Assembly (NCBI RefSeq): GCF_964199755.1
Contig: NC_133906.1
Span: forward strand, 10,230,001-10,294,000
Direction of reading: 5' to 3'
Origin: Larus michahellis
Taxonomy: Eukaryota; Chordata; Aves; Charadriiformes; Laridae
Length of the DNA stretch: 64,000 nt
A program made the position numbers and the translations under genes. Each line of letters begins with the position of its first letter. Position 1 is the stretch's first letter. The notes beneath the pieces were generated by a model. The model did not search any database. It had not been told where the DNA came from and saw only the letters and a list, made by a program, of their open reading frames with translations. Of this stretch, positions 30,900 through 43,536 are shown one piece after another.

Positions 30900-33800
30900 A
30901 TATTAATCAGGTTAAAAAATCCCACCTTGCTCCAGTGCATTGGGAAGGATTTGCAGAAGTTCCTCTACAGCTCCGCTGTGTCGGGCTTGTGTTCTTCTGA
31001 AGTCTCTCCCAGACTTCCCTAACCCATCAGCTGGGCTTTCCCATCTTGTCCATCTCAAGATCTGAGATAAGAATACACTGTGTGTTCGGGCGGTGGCTAC
31101 CCCTGGGGCAGACCATGCTGGAGCTCCACCAAGGTGCAAGGCACCTGCAGGGATGCTGTGTGTCCCTGGGCAGGCAAACTCGGCAGGAGTGGCATTGCCT
31201 TCTGACTCCTCTCTCTGTCCTCTGAGTCTGCATCATCTTATGTCTATTTTGGAAGCTATTTGATACTCCAAAAGCTCCAGTCTTTGGGGATGACAGGACC
31301 AGGCTTCTCCTGCGGAGTAGGGTTTGTGAGTCTGTCCTGGCTTCTGTCAGTCCTTTATCAGCTCTGTTTTCCTTCTGTGTCCTCCTGAACTCCTCCTTAA
31401 AGTGCCTTTATCTTCGATTGACATCTTTTCCTCTTCCCTGATGCTGTCTTGATCAACTAGTAGACATGAGCACTTGCGGGGTCTTAGTCTAGTATGGTTT
31501 GTTCTCAGATTCTTTCCAAACTCTTTTGCTGCCCTCTGTGCTCTCAGTATGCATCTCCGACTGCAAATCTCTTGATCTTGTTCATCTGTTGTATTTTCAT
31601 GTAGAAGGATATGATGGACAAAGAGACATTTAGGCAAGAGTGTCTACTAGATGCTTTACAAATCATAATAGCGTCTGAAAGGACATCTGGTGATTTGCAT
31701 TTGCTTTTTGGCAGGAAGGCTGTTGCCTTTGGAAATCAGCAGGTGTCCCTTCGGTGGTGCCACAGTTGCTGAAAATTTCATCTTGTGTTTGTCCAAGCTG
31801 AAACCTGCTCTTGCCTCTCCTCGAAGACCTGCACCGGGGCTGTGAAGGGTGGTGTTTCAGTGCCTTACCCCAGAATGTCATCTGAGACATTGTCCCGCCA
31901 GCCTGGCATGCTGCTGGCAGCCCATTCTTCCACTTGCACTCGGGGTTGTGGCTGTCTACATCTGGCTGGTGGAGAAGGAAAATGTCACATGAAGGACTGA
32001 GAATGGGTGATGGGCTCTGCCTTGTTGGTGGAGGGGCTTCTCTTCCATTTTACTTCATTCCCTCCTTTACTTTTACTCCCAGTGCAGTACGTCTTCCCTG
32101 GGCAGATTCTGTACTGCATGAACCATTCCTGTCTTTTTATTGGTGCCATTTCTGCAAGACTCTTCCTGGAAATCTGTCCTTTACTCTGTGTCAGTAGAGG
32201 CATGTCATGGCACGTCACTTGCATTTGGGACTTCCCTGTGCGTTTTCTTCTGCTGTACTACACAAAGGCTTTCTCTGAGGCTTGGTGGCACCGGGTTTGT
32301 GAGCTGGTGGTGTTGCCTGCACTGGCCACAGCCTCCGATGGCGCTGCTTCCCGTGGTGGTGTGGGGACTTCCACCCTGTGGCTCGTGCTGCGGTTGTGCC
32401 AGCGTAGACACTTCAGCGTGGCTTTACCTGCTTGGGCTGTGCCACCTCTGCTTCCAGAGTGCTGAAGACGTTTGTATTCACTCACAAATCCCCTGGCGTC
32501 TTTGTATTTGCTCACAAATCCCCTGGTGTCCTGGTGCCATTTTGACGCCAAGTTTGAGGTTGATCTTCACACAGCTGCCTTGCTTTGACCGAACTAGTCT
32601 GGGCACTCATTTCTCTGTAAATTTGCACCACCTGCAGCGTCACCCATGGGCATAATCTGAAACTCTTAGTCATGGCTTTGACAGGGTGGCTCTTTCCCTT
32701 GCTTTTCTGCTCTGCAAGCTTTAGGATAGCAATTTCTCTTGCCATGGTGACTGTGCAGGAACCATATGCGCGTCATTTTCCATTGTCATGTTTCTCTCAG
32801 CACCACCCACAGACATTTCTTTGCAGTTATCTTTCTCTTCTGCTCTTTATCTCTGACTGTTCTCTTGGATGTGTTTTGCTTTTTTCTCTGATATTTCCCC
32901 TGCTGGGCTGTGGAATATCGCTGAGCCCGTTTCACTCGCCCAGCAAGCCTGCCCCTGGGTGCCCTTTCTCAGACGAGCTCCCTCTTCCCATTCTGTAGTG
33001 AACAGACAAACTCCGAAGGCTGGATTATCTCATGGGTCAGGTGCTCTGTGAAGTTCAGCCATAAACAAATCTGTTGTTTTCCAGGCTCACGATTGGATGC
33101 TGTTTTCCAGGATCACAGCTGTTGACAAGGTGCTGCTCGCCGATGCCGGATTCTAGCAGTCACAAAGCCGTGCCCCTGCCTCCCTGTCACTTCTGCAGGT
33201 GGGATGCCGCAGGGGTTTCCCAGAGCTGCCAGCAGAATATACGCGTGCAGTCTCTGCCCGTTCCCACTTGTAACGCTGCTGCTCTGCCTTTGTGACCCTC
33301 TCCCAGCCAGCCTTGCTGCAGTTCGGCTGCCTCCCATCGTAGTCTGAAGAATGCCCAAATGCCTAAACGTTGCCCTTCTTCTGTCGAAAGCCTTGGGGCC
33401 TGGAAGCTGGTGTGCTGCTGTGCACCTTGTTTTCTGGGTGCCGTTTGTTTGTTTTCCATCTGCCTTGCTGAATTTCTTGGCTCTGGTTGCCTGTGCCTGT
33501 GGGAGCTGGCTTGTTCCTGAGCCCCGTTGGTGCTTCAGCCAAAGGAGCTGGGAAGTGGTGTGGCACGGCCTTGGACACTCCTCGCCATGCTTTCAGCCAG
33601 CTCTGCTCTTGGGATGATGTGACTGCATGCGTGTGGCTCGGGACACGCTTGCTAAGCCCTGCTGAGAGGCAGAAGCCATTTCCTTGTCTATGGGTGCCAG
33701 GGTAAGACGGTCTCCCTGCCTGTGCCTGGTGCTTGCCACAGCAAGCTTGTGCTGGCCCAGCACACAGCAAAAATCCATGCTTCCCTCCTTGCCTCCTGCT

Positions 33801-34150
33801 CCGGGTCCTTCAATGCTGTTTGGAACTACTAGTCCCTGCCAGTCTCTACAGTCCCAGGTATTGCCTTTGTTGCCTGAGCAGCCTAACGGGCCGTGGGCTA
33901 GCTGCCAGTGCACCATTGGCAAGCTGCAGGGCTCAGTCCAGGTCAAGGCACCGAGGAAGCTGCAGGTGCTGGTTCCTATTCCCCAGTCGCATATCTACCA
34001 CGTATATGCTGCCGTGGGGGACTGGATTTCCTTGATTTGGCAATGTGAAATGGCCAGTATCTGGTTTTTCCCAGGGATGCAGGAGGCTCCACGGTTATGG
34101 CGCTGGGCACCAGCGGCCAAGAGCAGGGTGAAGCAGTGTCTGGCCTGAGC
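30900..34150. other. pyrimidine-skewed intergenic block of unknown origin
   Basis: The + strand is visibly rich in T and C from about 31.2 to 33.4 kb, and the minus strand has several adjacent medium-length open frames without recognisable domains (for example 33593-33946 and 31347-31637). This could be an old minus-strand retroelement or untranslated RNA. I cannot assign it. Confidence 0.3.
32471..32530 (+). repeat. tandem duplication, 2 x 30 bp
   Basis: Units at 32471-32500 and 32501-32530 share CTCACAAATCCCCTGG and are 27/30 identical. Confidence 0.9.
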
Positions 34151-36359
34151 AGCCCTGCTCTGACCCCTCACCAACCTCCTGGCATTTTGGAACAAGTGTC
34201 CAAAGCAAAGAACGCTGTGTAAATGCTCATTCCCTGGACACTGAGTATCTCCAAGGGGATTGCACTGCCTGAACTACAGGGAAGGGGAAGAATTCACAGC
34301 TTGTCTGCAGAGGACAAAGAGATGAAGATGCTCAGATGGTGGGTGAACATGTGGGAAGTGATGGGAGGTGGGTCTGGGAGGTTTGGACCACAGGGGCGAG
34401 AGAAAATAGCACAGAGAAATGCACATTTTTGGGTGGCTGAGATGTTGCCAACACCCCCTCACCCATCCCCATGTGAGTGCATGTGTGCAGGTGTACAAGA
34501 GAGAGAGAAGAGAAGCTCTGGAATAATTAACAGCTCATTAATATTTCCTGCCCTCCAGGCTGAGGGCCATTACCACGGGCAGCCTCACAGACACAGCTCC
34601 ACTCTCACAGGCATCCTGAATCCATCCCTGCCGAACCACAGCTGCCATTCCTCTGTGATTGAGGGAAATGAGCCCTTTCCTTTCCCTTGCCTTCAAACAA
34701 GGGTGAGAGGCCTTGGCTGATGCAAAAAATAAACATGAACCATGACCAGGGCAAAGGGGAGTCGCTGGGCCAGCTGCTATTGTAAACAGTGCCTTTCCTC
34801 CCCTCCCCAGGCACCAGGCTTTCCTGGAGATCCCCTCTGGCTCCTGCCAGCCCGGCTCTTCCCCCTGCATCTGGCTTCCCTGCCTTGTTTTGGTGTTACT
34901 TTCCAAAAAGCTCACAGCTGGGCTGATGTGCAGAGTAGTGCTGTCTGGTACCGGTGTGAGAAGAAGAGGATGAAGGCAGCAGAGAAGGGGAACCGGAGTC
35001 ACTCTTCACTCCTGGGAGCTGTGGGGATTTGAAGTATTGCTCTGGTGTTCATCCACCTTCTACCACAGCCCTTCTCGGACACCCCGCTCTCCATGCCTGG
35101 GAGCAAAGCCCGGCTGTACCTGTCATTGCGGTGAACTGCCTGGGATGCGTATGCTGAGCTGCTTGGCTCACTGGTAGCCCCTTCACACTGGGCTTTGGAG
35201 CAAAGGATGTTCCTGCTCTGTCCCATCTTGCTCACAAGCAGCAGAAGAGGAGGAAGGGATGGCAGGTGGAGACAGACGCTGGCCTGAAATCAAGTGCAAG
35301 GAAGATGGAACATCTTTAGCAGGGAGATGCTTTCCAGCCCTCCTTTAAGATGGAGGAACCCTTGGTCAGCTCTCCAGTGGTGCTTCCGTGCAGAAAAGAC
35401 GCAGCACAAGACACTTCCAGAAGGCTGCAGGTAGCTGCCGTCGGTGTCACCCTGTGTCTGGGTGTTGGTGTCTGCCTAGGAGAGGGGATGAGCTGGCAAG
35501 CATGCTGCCAGCGTGGGGAATGGCAGGGGACAGAGCTGTAGGTGACCACGCCACCACCCGGGGCTTCTTGCAGTGGGGCAAATCGGCTGATCTTGGCCCA
35601 CAGTGGCCTGTAGAGATGAGCTAACACTCAACTCGCTTGGGAATCTGGCACGCAGCCAGCCTTGTCCTTTTCCCTTTTAAGAAGCGTTAATTAAGATGGA
35701 TTCACTCAGCTAAGGGACATCTTGAGGGTAACTTTACACATTGCTTCTTGTGCAGCAGTAAACGATAGCCATTATCAGGTTCTGACACTGAGATTGTGTA
35801 AATGCTTATATTACCCTTCTGGACCTCAAAAGGCTTGTCCAGCCAGGCTCAGGGAGCTCCTCTGCCCAGACACTCATGTCCTTGTCCCCAGTGAGCGGCT
35901 GGCAGTTCCTGGTGGCAGGACGCTGGTTGGAGGGGCTCTGCGCCCCTGCCTGGCCTCCCACCAGCTGCACCCCCAAGGTGTTAAGCAGCTCGAAGCCTCA
36001 CCCTCTGAGCAAGCAAAGACCAGCCTCCATGGACTGTAACGTGTGCCGGGAGGCATGCTGCAATTTAGGCGTATTTCTGTGCTGATATCGATAGAGATGG
36101 GCTTTGTCACGGATGTGAGAGGGCACTGAACTGCAGCCCGAAACAAGGTACAGCTGCTCCAGGAGACGTTCTTCAGGCTGGCAGGCTCCCATCTGCCGCG
36201 GACACGGCACGTGCAGACTCAGCATCACACTGTGACTGGTCCACAGCGTTCCCCTGCTGTAAGGTGGAGTTTTCAAAGGTCTTGAAAGCACTGTGGCACA
36301 CAACAGCCACTGGATTACAGCCTTGGCTATTTCCCTCATAGCACCTTTTAGAATCCCCT
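34151..36359. other. intergenic
   Basis: Unique sequence with a homeodomain-like GCGTTAATTAAGATGG near 35685. No gene or repeat was recognised. Confidence 0.5.
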
Positions 36360-36795
36360 ATCTTTCCTCATTATTCAGGTTTCTATCAGTATTAATTCTG
36401 AAAGTTATCATTCTGGGCTCCCCAGGACAGTGACACATGTTCCCCTCTTGGCCCTCGATCTCCTGGTTTAGCCTTTTAGAAAGACATCGTGTGCTGATTT
36501 TCAAAGCCTGCAAGTAATAGTGAATCACTCCATCCCTGTGCGTGCTGTTCTGCTATTTAATTACTCCGCTTTCTATTCTGAATTTGTCTAATTTTGATTT
36601 CCAGGCTCTGGATCTGCCTGTGTCTTCTGCTACTCAGTTGAAGACCTTCTTATCATCACAAAGCTTCTTCCAAGCTGGCATTTAGAGTCTGCAGTCAAGT
36701 TACCCATCTGTCTTCTCCTTTTCAAAGAAAATAGATTGAGATTCTTTAATCTGTTGCTGCAGGCCCAGGTTGCCAGACCCTTTTTATTTTCTTAT
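36360..36795 (-). mobile_element. ancient CR1/L3-type LINE remnant
   Basis: Segments such as TCTGAATTTGTCTAATTTTG, CAGTCAAGTTACCCATCTGT and AATAGATTGAGATTCTTTAA follow the reverse complement of the old CR1 3' consensus in order. Diverged and gapped. Probably the same family as the copy in SH3TC2 intron 12. Confidence 0.5.
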
Positions 36796-37080
36796 ACATA
36801 GAGTGCATCTCAGCAAGAGTTGTAAGTGTCCTATATGTGCTGAGGGAGCTTTTTAAGGAGAGGAGGGAGAGTTTCTCTCCAAAACTGGCTGATTTTTGCA
36901 GTTCAGATTGGCATCACACTCTCCGGTTTTGATCCTGTTCCCATGCATTAAGAAATGTGTTTAATGTTTAGTTGCAGAGATTAATAAACATGACCCTTTT
37001 CTGGCTGCCTTTAGTTAAGCGAGATGATGTGTTTATGCTGCAAGACTCGAGCCCTGTCCTGAAGCTTTTACAATGTCGTG

Positions 37081-37118
37081 TAAGACAAGGCACAACAATT
37101 AAGACAAGGTACAACAAT
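37081..37118 (+). repeat. tandem duplication, 2 x 19 bp
   Basis: TAAGACAAGGCACAACAAT followed directly by the same unit with one substitution. Confidence 0.9.
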
Positions 37119-37949
37119 TGACACGGGCAGATGAAAAAGCACCAGGGGAAACGGTGACAGGGACGCCTGGGTACAAACGCCCGCTGTGTGCTTACAAAGA
37201 TGGCTAAGGCCAATTCCCATTTTTAGAAGAATGGAAATAAGCGTGGACGTGAGGAAGCATCAGTCACAGGCACATTCAGACAGCCAAGGAGCAAGGCGAG
37301 TCTGGCTACCGTAGGTGAATCTGAGCATCCAGCTGCGGCTGTGTGGGACCCAGCCCTGGTCTCTCTCAAGGTGGGCAGTGAGCATCTCCTGCAGCTGCTC
37401 TCTGTGCGTGGGACCGTGGCTCGGTGTGCTGGGAAGAGCTGGCTGGGGGTGTCGGGCTGGGGGTAGAGGGGCGGCAGCGGAGGAGGAACGGGATACGGAG
37501 GGGGAATTGCTGGTGGGGCTGTGCATGGGGATGGTTTCAGAGGGTGAAGGACAGTCTGTACACCAGTTTCTTGGCTCTTGTTCAGTGGCAGATCGGCCAC
37601 TCGCTGCGATTGCAGCTCCCAGGGACGTGCCACGTGTAGCCACAAACTCGTTATCATGGCTCAGTGACCTGTGAACAAGCCTGGCCATGACTCATCGGCT
37701 CTCAGCGGTTTGAGACTGCCAAAGGAATCGTGAAATAGATTTTTAAACCCAGTCTGGGAAGTTGGAGTCTGCGGGAGGAGGTTTCCCACAGCCCCTCGGC
37801 CGGTCGGTCCGCTGCTGGAGCTGGGCAGGGGTGGCTGTGCCAGAGCCACCTCTGCCCGGAGCTGCCTCTCTCCCCACCATGATGGACAAGAGCCGTGGGA
37901 CCAGCATGAGCCATACCAGGGCATTGGCTTACTTGGGTCATCGTGAAAT
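37119..37949. other. intergenic
   Basis: GC-rich unique sequence. Overlapping open frames on both strands (37223-37688) have no motif support. Confidence 0.5.
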
Positions 37950-38460
37950 TGTCGTGGTTTAACCCCAGCAAACAGCGAGGACAACATGGGCTCCCACTCA
38001 CCACCCCTCTCTCCCTCAAGAAGGGTGGGGAGAAGAGGGAGAGAAGGAGGGGAAAGGAAAAAAAACCTAGCTTGTGGGTTGAGATAAAGTCACTTTAATA
38101 GAGCAAGATCAGAAAAGGAAAATAACAATAATAATAATAATGACACAAGTCACTCTCACCACCTGGTGAATTGTCACCATCCCGAGCAGTGGTCGCTGAT
38201 TTATCCCCCTCCCCGGCCAACCCTGATTTTTATACCAAGCGTGATGTCTATGGTACAGAATATTCCTACTGGCCGTTCCATCATTCTGTCTAGGCTTCTT
38301 CTCAGCTTCTATGGGAAGCTGAAAAAAGTCCTCGAAAACTATAAACATCGCCTAGCAACAACTAAAACAATATGTGTTATTGACATTCCTTTCACACCGA
38401 ATCTGAGACACAACCACCACTAGAACGAAAATTAACTCTGTCCCAGCTGAAACCAGGAGA
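37950..38460 (-). mobile_element. solo LTR of an avian ERVL-like endogenous retrovirus
   Basis: The left edge TGTCGTGGTTTAACCCC and the right part AATTAACTCTGTCCCAGC followed by TGAAACCAGGAGA match the ends of a well-known neoavian LTR read on the minus strand. Flanks GAAAT (37945-37949) and GAAAC (38461-38465) look like a 5-bp target duplication with one change, which suggests a solo LTR from recombination. On the minus strand a TATA-like TATAAAAAT lies near 38230. The terminal CA has decayed to GA. No internal viral genes are present. Confidence 0.85.
38128..38142 (+). repeat. AAT microsatellite inside the LTR
   Basis: About five AAT units (ACAATAATAATAATAATG) within the LTR, likely grown after insertion. 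Confidence 0.8.
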
Positions 38461-40208
38461 GAAACGAAACATTTCAGACAGGTAGCTCCCAGGATAGCCC
38501 TCTGCTTAAATTGTTCTCTTCCTCAGGATCAACACAGAAGGCTTTGATCTAAAGAGGTAATTCTGCATTTTCTGCATTTTTTAGGGTGGTGGCAGGCTTT
38601 CATGGGAAGGCTGGGGTCTGCACCCCAGGGTTGGCCTGGCGGAGGGGTTTATGAGGGACAAGCGACTAAAACTCAGGGGCTGACTGAGAAAAACAGAAGC
38701 TGGGGGCCAGCAGGTGGAAGGGCTGCACGTGGCCAGGCAGGAAGGGGTCACCATGGCAAGGAGGACCGGCTGCTCCGAAGCAGGGCTGGGCTGGGTCGCC
38801 CTGGACCTCTTCCAGAGAGAAGCCCAAGCTGAAGCCTGTAGAAACCGCTGCCACCTGCCAGAGCTGCTTCACATACAGGCGTCCATCAGCTGAACTTGGC
38901 TAATTCAGTTTTCGTAAGACAATAATTGCGTGTTTATAAAAAACAACAGATTTTTAAAAATGACTGATATTCATTGACTGCCCAGGAGACATGGATTGAT
39001 TTCCTGCTCATCAGCCAATCTTTAATTACTATTATGCATTGTTGTATTTGGTTTCATAAACAAAAAAGCAATGAAAACCAAATAGATTAACATTAGATAC
39101 CTCTAACTTAATTTACATATAATAGTTTTATTAGCTCAAAGCCTGGAACATTCCAGGAGAGTTTTAGCCCACGTCCTTGAGATGTGAGCGCTCGCAATAA
39201 CTACGGTGGCTTTAAAAAAGTATTTGCCTTGAAAAGAGACAGACTCCCAGAGAAGCCAGTACCTGGGGAGGCAGGAGCACCCCGGGGTGAAAGAGCCTTC
39301 AGTCTCTATTGAGGCACGTGCTACTCTCACTTTTTAAAGTGCTTGTTTTTCAATGTATATTAGCACATTATCTTGCCCCGTGCCTGCTGGTTCGCAGCGT
39401 GCCCAAGGGGAATGCCACACTGCAGCACTCGCTGGCCCTGTCATTTCTTGTGCACGTCATGGCTTCATCATACGTCTCGTTAGTTAATTAGAAGGCAGAA
39501 GAACAAGTGGCAGAAGTCAGAGAAGCCCTACAAAACATGTGTGAAAGTGTCAAATGAGCTCAGAAAGCAAAGCCCAAGGTGCTGCCCTTTGTGAAAGCCA
39601 CACTTTGGGCATCTTGTTCCTGTCATTCAGGATGAACACGGAGTGCAGGCAGATCCTTGTGCCATCCCAGGACAGCTCTATTAGTGGAAAAATACACTTA
39701 GCACAGCACCTCGCTGCTGCACCGTGCCCGGAGGGCACCTCCTGTCCAAAGGTGACCGTCAGCAGCGTGCCATGGCCCTGGCTTCCAGCAGGGACTCTCC
39801 TCACTGCAGAGCAGGGTGAAGGGAGCATCTCCAGACAATGTCCCGTGCTGGCACACCCTGGCTGCCCAGGGGCTGTCCTCCAGCTTTCGAGGGTGATTTC
39901 CAGCATTGCATCATTTTTACGGCACTGGAGTTGGGTTACGCTGCCCTGGGGAAGCCGAGATGCCTGTTAGTCATGCGATGGGTGATGACTGCTCTGCTCC
40001 TGTTTTGCTGTGAGCCCTCGCTGCCAGCCTGATCTCTTCTATTAATTTATTTACTGGACAAACGGCATTTCCCCAGCTCTGCAGCAATGCACACTCTCAG
40101 CCCCGTACCAAAACCGGGGAGAGAAGCAACAACTCTTGGCCCCACCAGCACTGGAGGAATTTGCCTCTGCCTAAATCAATTTGAAAAGTGAAAGACCTTG
40201 CTGTAGAA
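38461..40208. other. intergenic with AT-rich core
   Basis: 38900-39140 is AT-rich with stretches such as TTTAATTACTATTATGC. No gene or known repeat was recognised. Confidence 0.5.
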
Positions 40209-40690
40209 GATACCACAGAATCGTCCATAGAATGGTTCGGGTTGGAAGGGACCTTAGAGATCACCTAGTTCCAACCCCCCTGCCCTGGGCAGGGACACCT
40301 CCCACCAGACCAGGTTGCTCCAAGCCCCGTCCAGCCTGGCCTTGAACACCTCCAGGGATGGGGCAGCCACAGCTTCTCTGGGCAACCTGTTCCAGTGTCT
40401 CACCACCCTCACAGTAAAGGCTTTCTTCCTAACATCTAATCTAAATCTCTCCTCTTTCAGTTTAAAACCATTACCCCTCATCCTATTGCTCCACTCCCTC
40501 ACAAAGAGTCCCTCCTCATCTCTCCTGGAGCCCCTTTAGGGACTGGAAGGCGCTCTAAGATCTCCCCGGAGCCTTCTCTTCTCCAGGCTGAACACCCCCA
40601 ACTCTCTCAGCCCTCACAGCAGAGGGGCTCCGGGCCTCTGAGCATCTTCATGGCCTCCTCTGGACTCGCTCCAACAGGTCCATGTCTAAC
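40209..40690 (-). mobile_element. CR1 LINE 3' end
   Basis: Reverse-complement CR1 tail: CATAGAATGGTTCGGGTTGG, CTTAGAGATCACCTAG, CCTGGCCTTGAACACCTCC, ending in the GACTCGCTCCAACAGGTCC region. On the minus strand 82 codons of the ORF2 C terminus are still open (GNGFKLKEERFRLDVRKKAF), so this copy is fairly young. Confidence 0.95.
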
Positions 40691-40735
40691 ACGGTCCAAC
40701 AGGTCCATGTCTATCGTGTCCAACAGTTCCACCAG
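40671..40735 (+). repeat. tandem triplication at CR1 edge
   Basis: CCAACAGGTCCATGTCTA repeats at 40671 and 40696, with a third partial unit at 40720. Period 24-25 bp, located where the CR1 5' truncation point falls. Confidence 0.85.
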
Positions 40736-40859
40736 CGCTCTCCTGCAGCTCACGTGGAGGGCCCACCCAGCCTCTCCCATACATCAGCCCTGTCCCAGAC
40801 TCGCAGGGGACATGGGAAGGCAGGATTAAGTCCTCCATTGCAAAATGCACACAGTGTTT

Positions 40860-41145
40860 TCTGGAATTTGTTTTGCCATGTGGCCTGCAATATTGATTTT
40901 TAAAACCCCTCTGCAGGTTATTTAGTTCTGAAATCGAGCAGTGTGCCTGTAAGCTCTACATTTTAGGGAGTATATTGTACCTGACTAATTTTATGGTCTG
41001 CATTGCCTTTTATCTTGGCTTGCTATTAATTTAACAGGAAATCTCTGTGTTTGTCAGTTTTGATTCCTGGGGTACCATATAATTTCGTTTGTAAATTGAT
41101 TTGTGCTTTCTGATACTTCAATAAACCCATTTGGTATAAACACAG
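40860..41145 (+). other. AT-rich block resembling a 3' UTR end
   Basis: About 280 bp of AT-rich sequence ends with CTTCAATAAACCCATTTGG (AATAAA at about 41120) and then returns sharply to mixed composition. The layout resembles the end of a + strand transcript. No upstream exon is recognised, so it may also be an AT-rich regulatory island. Confidence 0.3.
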
Positions 41146-42023
41146 CTCTTCATTTCCCTGCGAGTACGTGGTCAACAAGCAGAAGCTGAGCACAAAAATA
41201 GACATTTATTTAACCAACAAGTATAACAAGGGAGGGCAGCAGGAACGGGGCGGTCGGACGCAGCAGCCTGCTGACAGCCTCTAAACAAGGTGCAGATTAC
41301 AGCGCAAACTAACCAGCACTGTATCTTCAGCAGGACCTACTGAATGCAATATCCTGCTTATTTGCTGCCTGCAGGTGAGAGGTTTGAGGGGCAGCTGGCA
41401 CCCCCCAGCTCCCTGGGTGCACCTTGCCCGGGGTGGGATGGTGTTTCCCAGCCCTGGCGCCTCTCTGGTTGTGCAACACGCTGGATGGGGCAAGAGCGGG
41501 TGATTGATCAGGGACCAAAGGAAACCAAGCCAAAACTGGGAGTGGGCTTGGTCCCTCATCTCTGGGAGGTCACCAGGGCTCCCTGCTCCTTCTCCCCACT
41601 GCACGTGTCCCTGTTCTCCATACTCATCCCCTCCATCCCCCTCTCGTGCCTGACTTCTTACCAGCCTCACCGGCTGTGTATTGAGACCCCAGGTGCCACT
41701 GTCAATGTGGCATGAGAGGACAGACATGGCTAATTCCAATTTATTTTTTTGCAAGCAACTTTTCCTCTGTGTTACCCTGCACGATGCCACAGGCCACAGC
41801 ATGGAGAGTTCGTCATTCTCACCCTGCCCACACTTCGCACAGGGAGATGGGCTGCAGGTTGAGGCTCAGCCAGATGGCTGTGCAGCCACTGTGGCACGCT
41901 CAGCGCACAAATGGCTCTTGAAAGCCTGCAGTAACTACTAATTAAATTAATTTGATAGCTCATGTCCCAGCTCTAGGTGGCGGGTGATTCGCTACAGGGC
42001 TCTCGTTAGCAGTATTGGCTCAG
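41146..42023. other. intergenic
   Basis: Unique sequence, nothing recognised. Confidence 0.5.
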
Positions 42024-42195
42024 AATCATAGAATCGTAGGGTTGGAAGGCACCTCTGGAGATCATCTAGTCCAACCCCCCTGCCAGAGCAGGGTCACCCA
42101 GAGCAGGTTGCACAGGAACGCGTCCAGGCGGGTTTTGAGTGTCTCCAGAGATGGAGACTCCACCACCTCTCTCAGAAACCTTTTTCAGGCTGGGC
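42024..42195 (-). mobile_element. CR1 LINE 3' end
   Basis: CAGAATCATAGAATCGTAGG, then GGAGATCATCTAGTCCAACC, then the CAGGTTGCACAGGAACGCG and TTGAGTGTCTCCAGAGATGG segments, a different CR1 subfamily from the 40.2 kb copy. 5'-truncated. Confidence 0.93.
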
Positions 42196-43536
42196 ACCAT
42201 GTGAAACATTGATGACGGCGGTGGAGAGAGACGGCATTCTCAGCCAGGAGAGGGGCTCTGCCCAGGGCCATGCCTACAGGCTGGGGTACCTGCCCAGAGT
42301 CCTGGCAGGCGACAGGGATGGAGCGGAACATGGTGTGATGGGCAGATCTCCAGCTGGATCCCTGGACCAGAACCACTCCCAGTGGCAGGTGCCCACCGCG
42401 GAACGCTGGGCAACACGGACGAGCTGCTGCAAAGCCATGGGCGCTTGGGCACTGGGGCTGACCATCCTGGTGTGCCAACTCACCACCGCCTTCCTGGGAA
42501 AGACCAGGAGGAGATGGACAACCATTCCGGAGGCTTTTAGCACTGAAGGCATTGTCATTCAGTTGCATTTACCTTCTACGCTGTGTACACAAAGGAACTT
42601 GCAAGGACAGCATCAGTTTTGCTGACTGCATCGCTAAGGACTTTGGTCTATGGGATGGAGCATACAGCCTGCATGAGCAGCACCGGCAGGAAAAGCATCC
42701 TAACCAGAGCACTGAGGGCTAGGAGTAAACGCGCTGGATGCTGTGAAGATAGGGGAGATGCGGGGAAATACCCTGAGACATGGGGCTGCACTGCAGCCGT
42801 GCAGTAAGGCAGGGAGGGGAAAGGAAAAGTTGCAGAACGCTGAACTACAGGCAATGGAAACCACCTCTATAAACTTCTTTTTAGTGTGCTAAATTGATAG
42901 ACCTCCTTTTGTTTCTGTAAAGTGAGTCTTTAACATCTCCCTCGACAATCAGCAAAACGCAGTTTTTGTGAGCATTCTCCTTTTGTCATTTCTTTTATTT
43001 TATAGCCCATAAGCCACTATAGAGGCACCCTTTGATTACTCTGTTCACTTTCTCTTTGAGCTGTATGTTTTATTTCTTTTTTCCTCCCAGTTAATGAGGC
43101 TTACTTGTATGATTGGAGATTGTGAGATTAGAGAACTAGAAAAGTTTTATTTCAAATAGCTGCCAATTGTCATTTAGACTTTTGTTATTTTTTTGTCCTC
43201 CCAGATCAATACTGTTCTTAACTATTTCAGATGCGAGAAAAGCCATCAAAATACTCTATTTTCACAAAAGAGATATGATTAGACGACTAGTTCAGAGCCA
43301 CCCTTCAGTTTTATGTTAATGATTTGTCCGAAGATACTTCCTTTTTCATTTCTGATACCTTTTTTCAGAAACAGAAACACTGGGAAGTGCTAGCTAAATT
43401 CAAACTTGACTTCTTGTGTTGCAACATGTTGGTTAATTTTGAGGGGCGAAGCATGTGGAAAAATATAGATAAAGAATTTGAAAACCAGTATAAAAAGTGA
43501 GCCCATTTCAATCCTCAGAAATAAAACATGTTCTCT
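42196..43536. other. intergenic
   Basis: GC-rich up to 42850, then AT-rich from 42870 to 43530. No gene or repeat was recognised. Confidence 0.5.
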
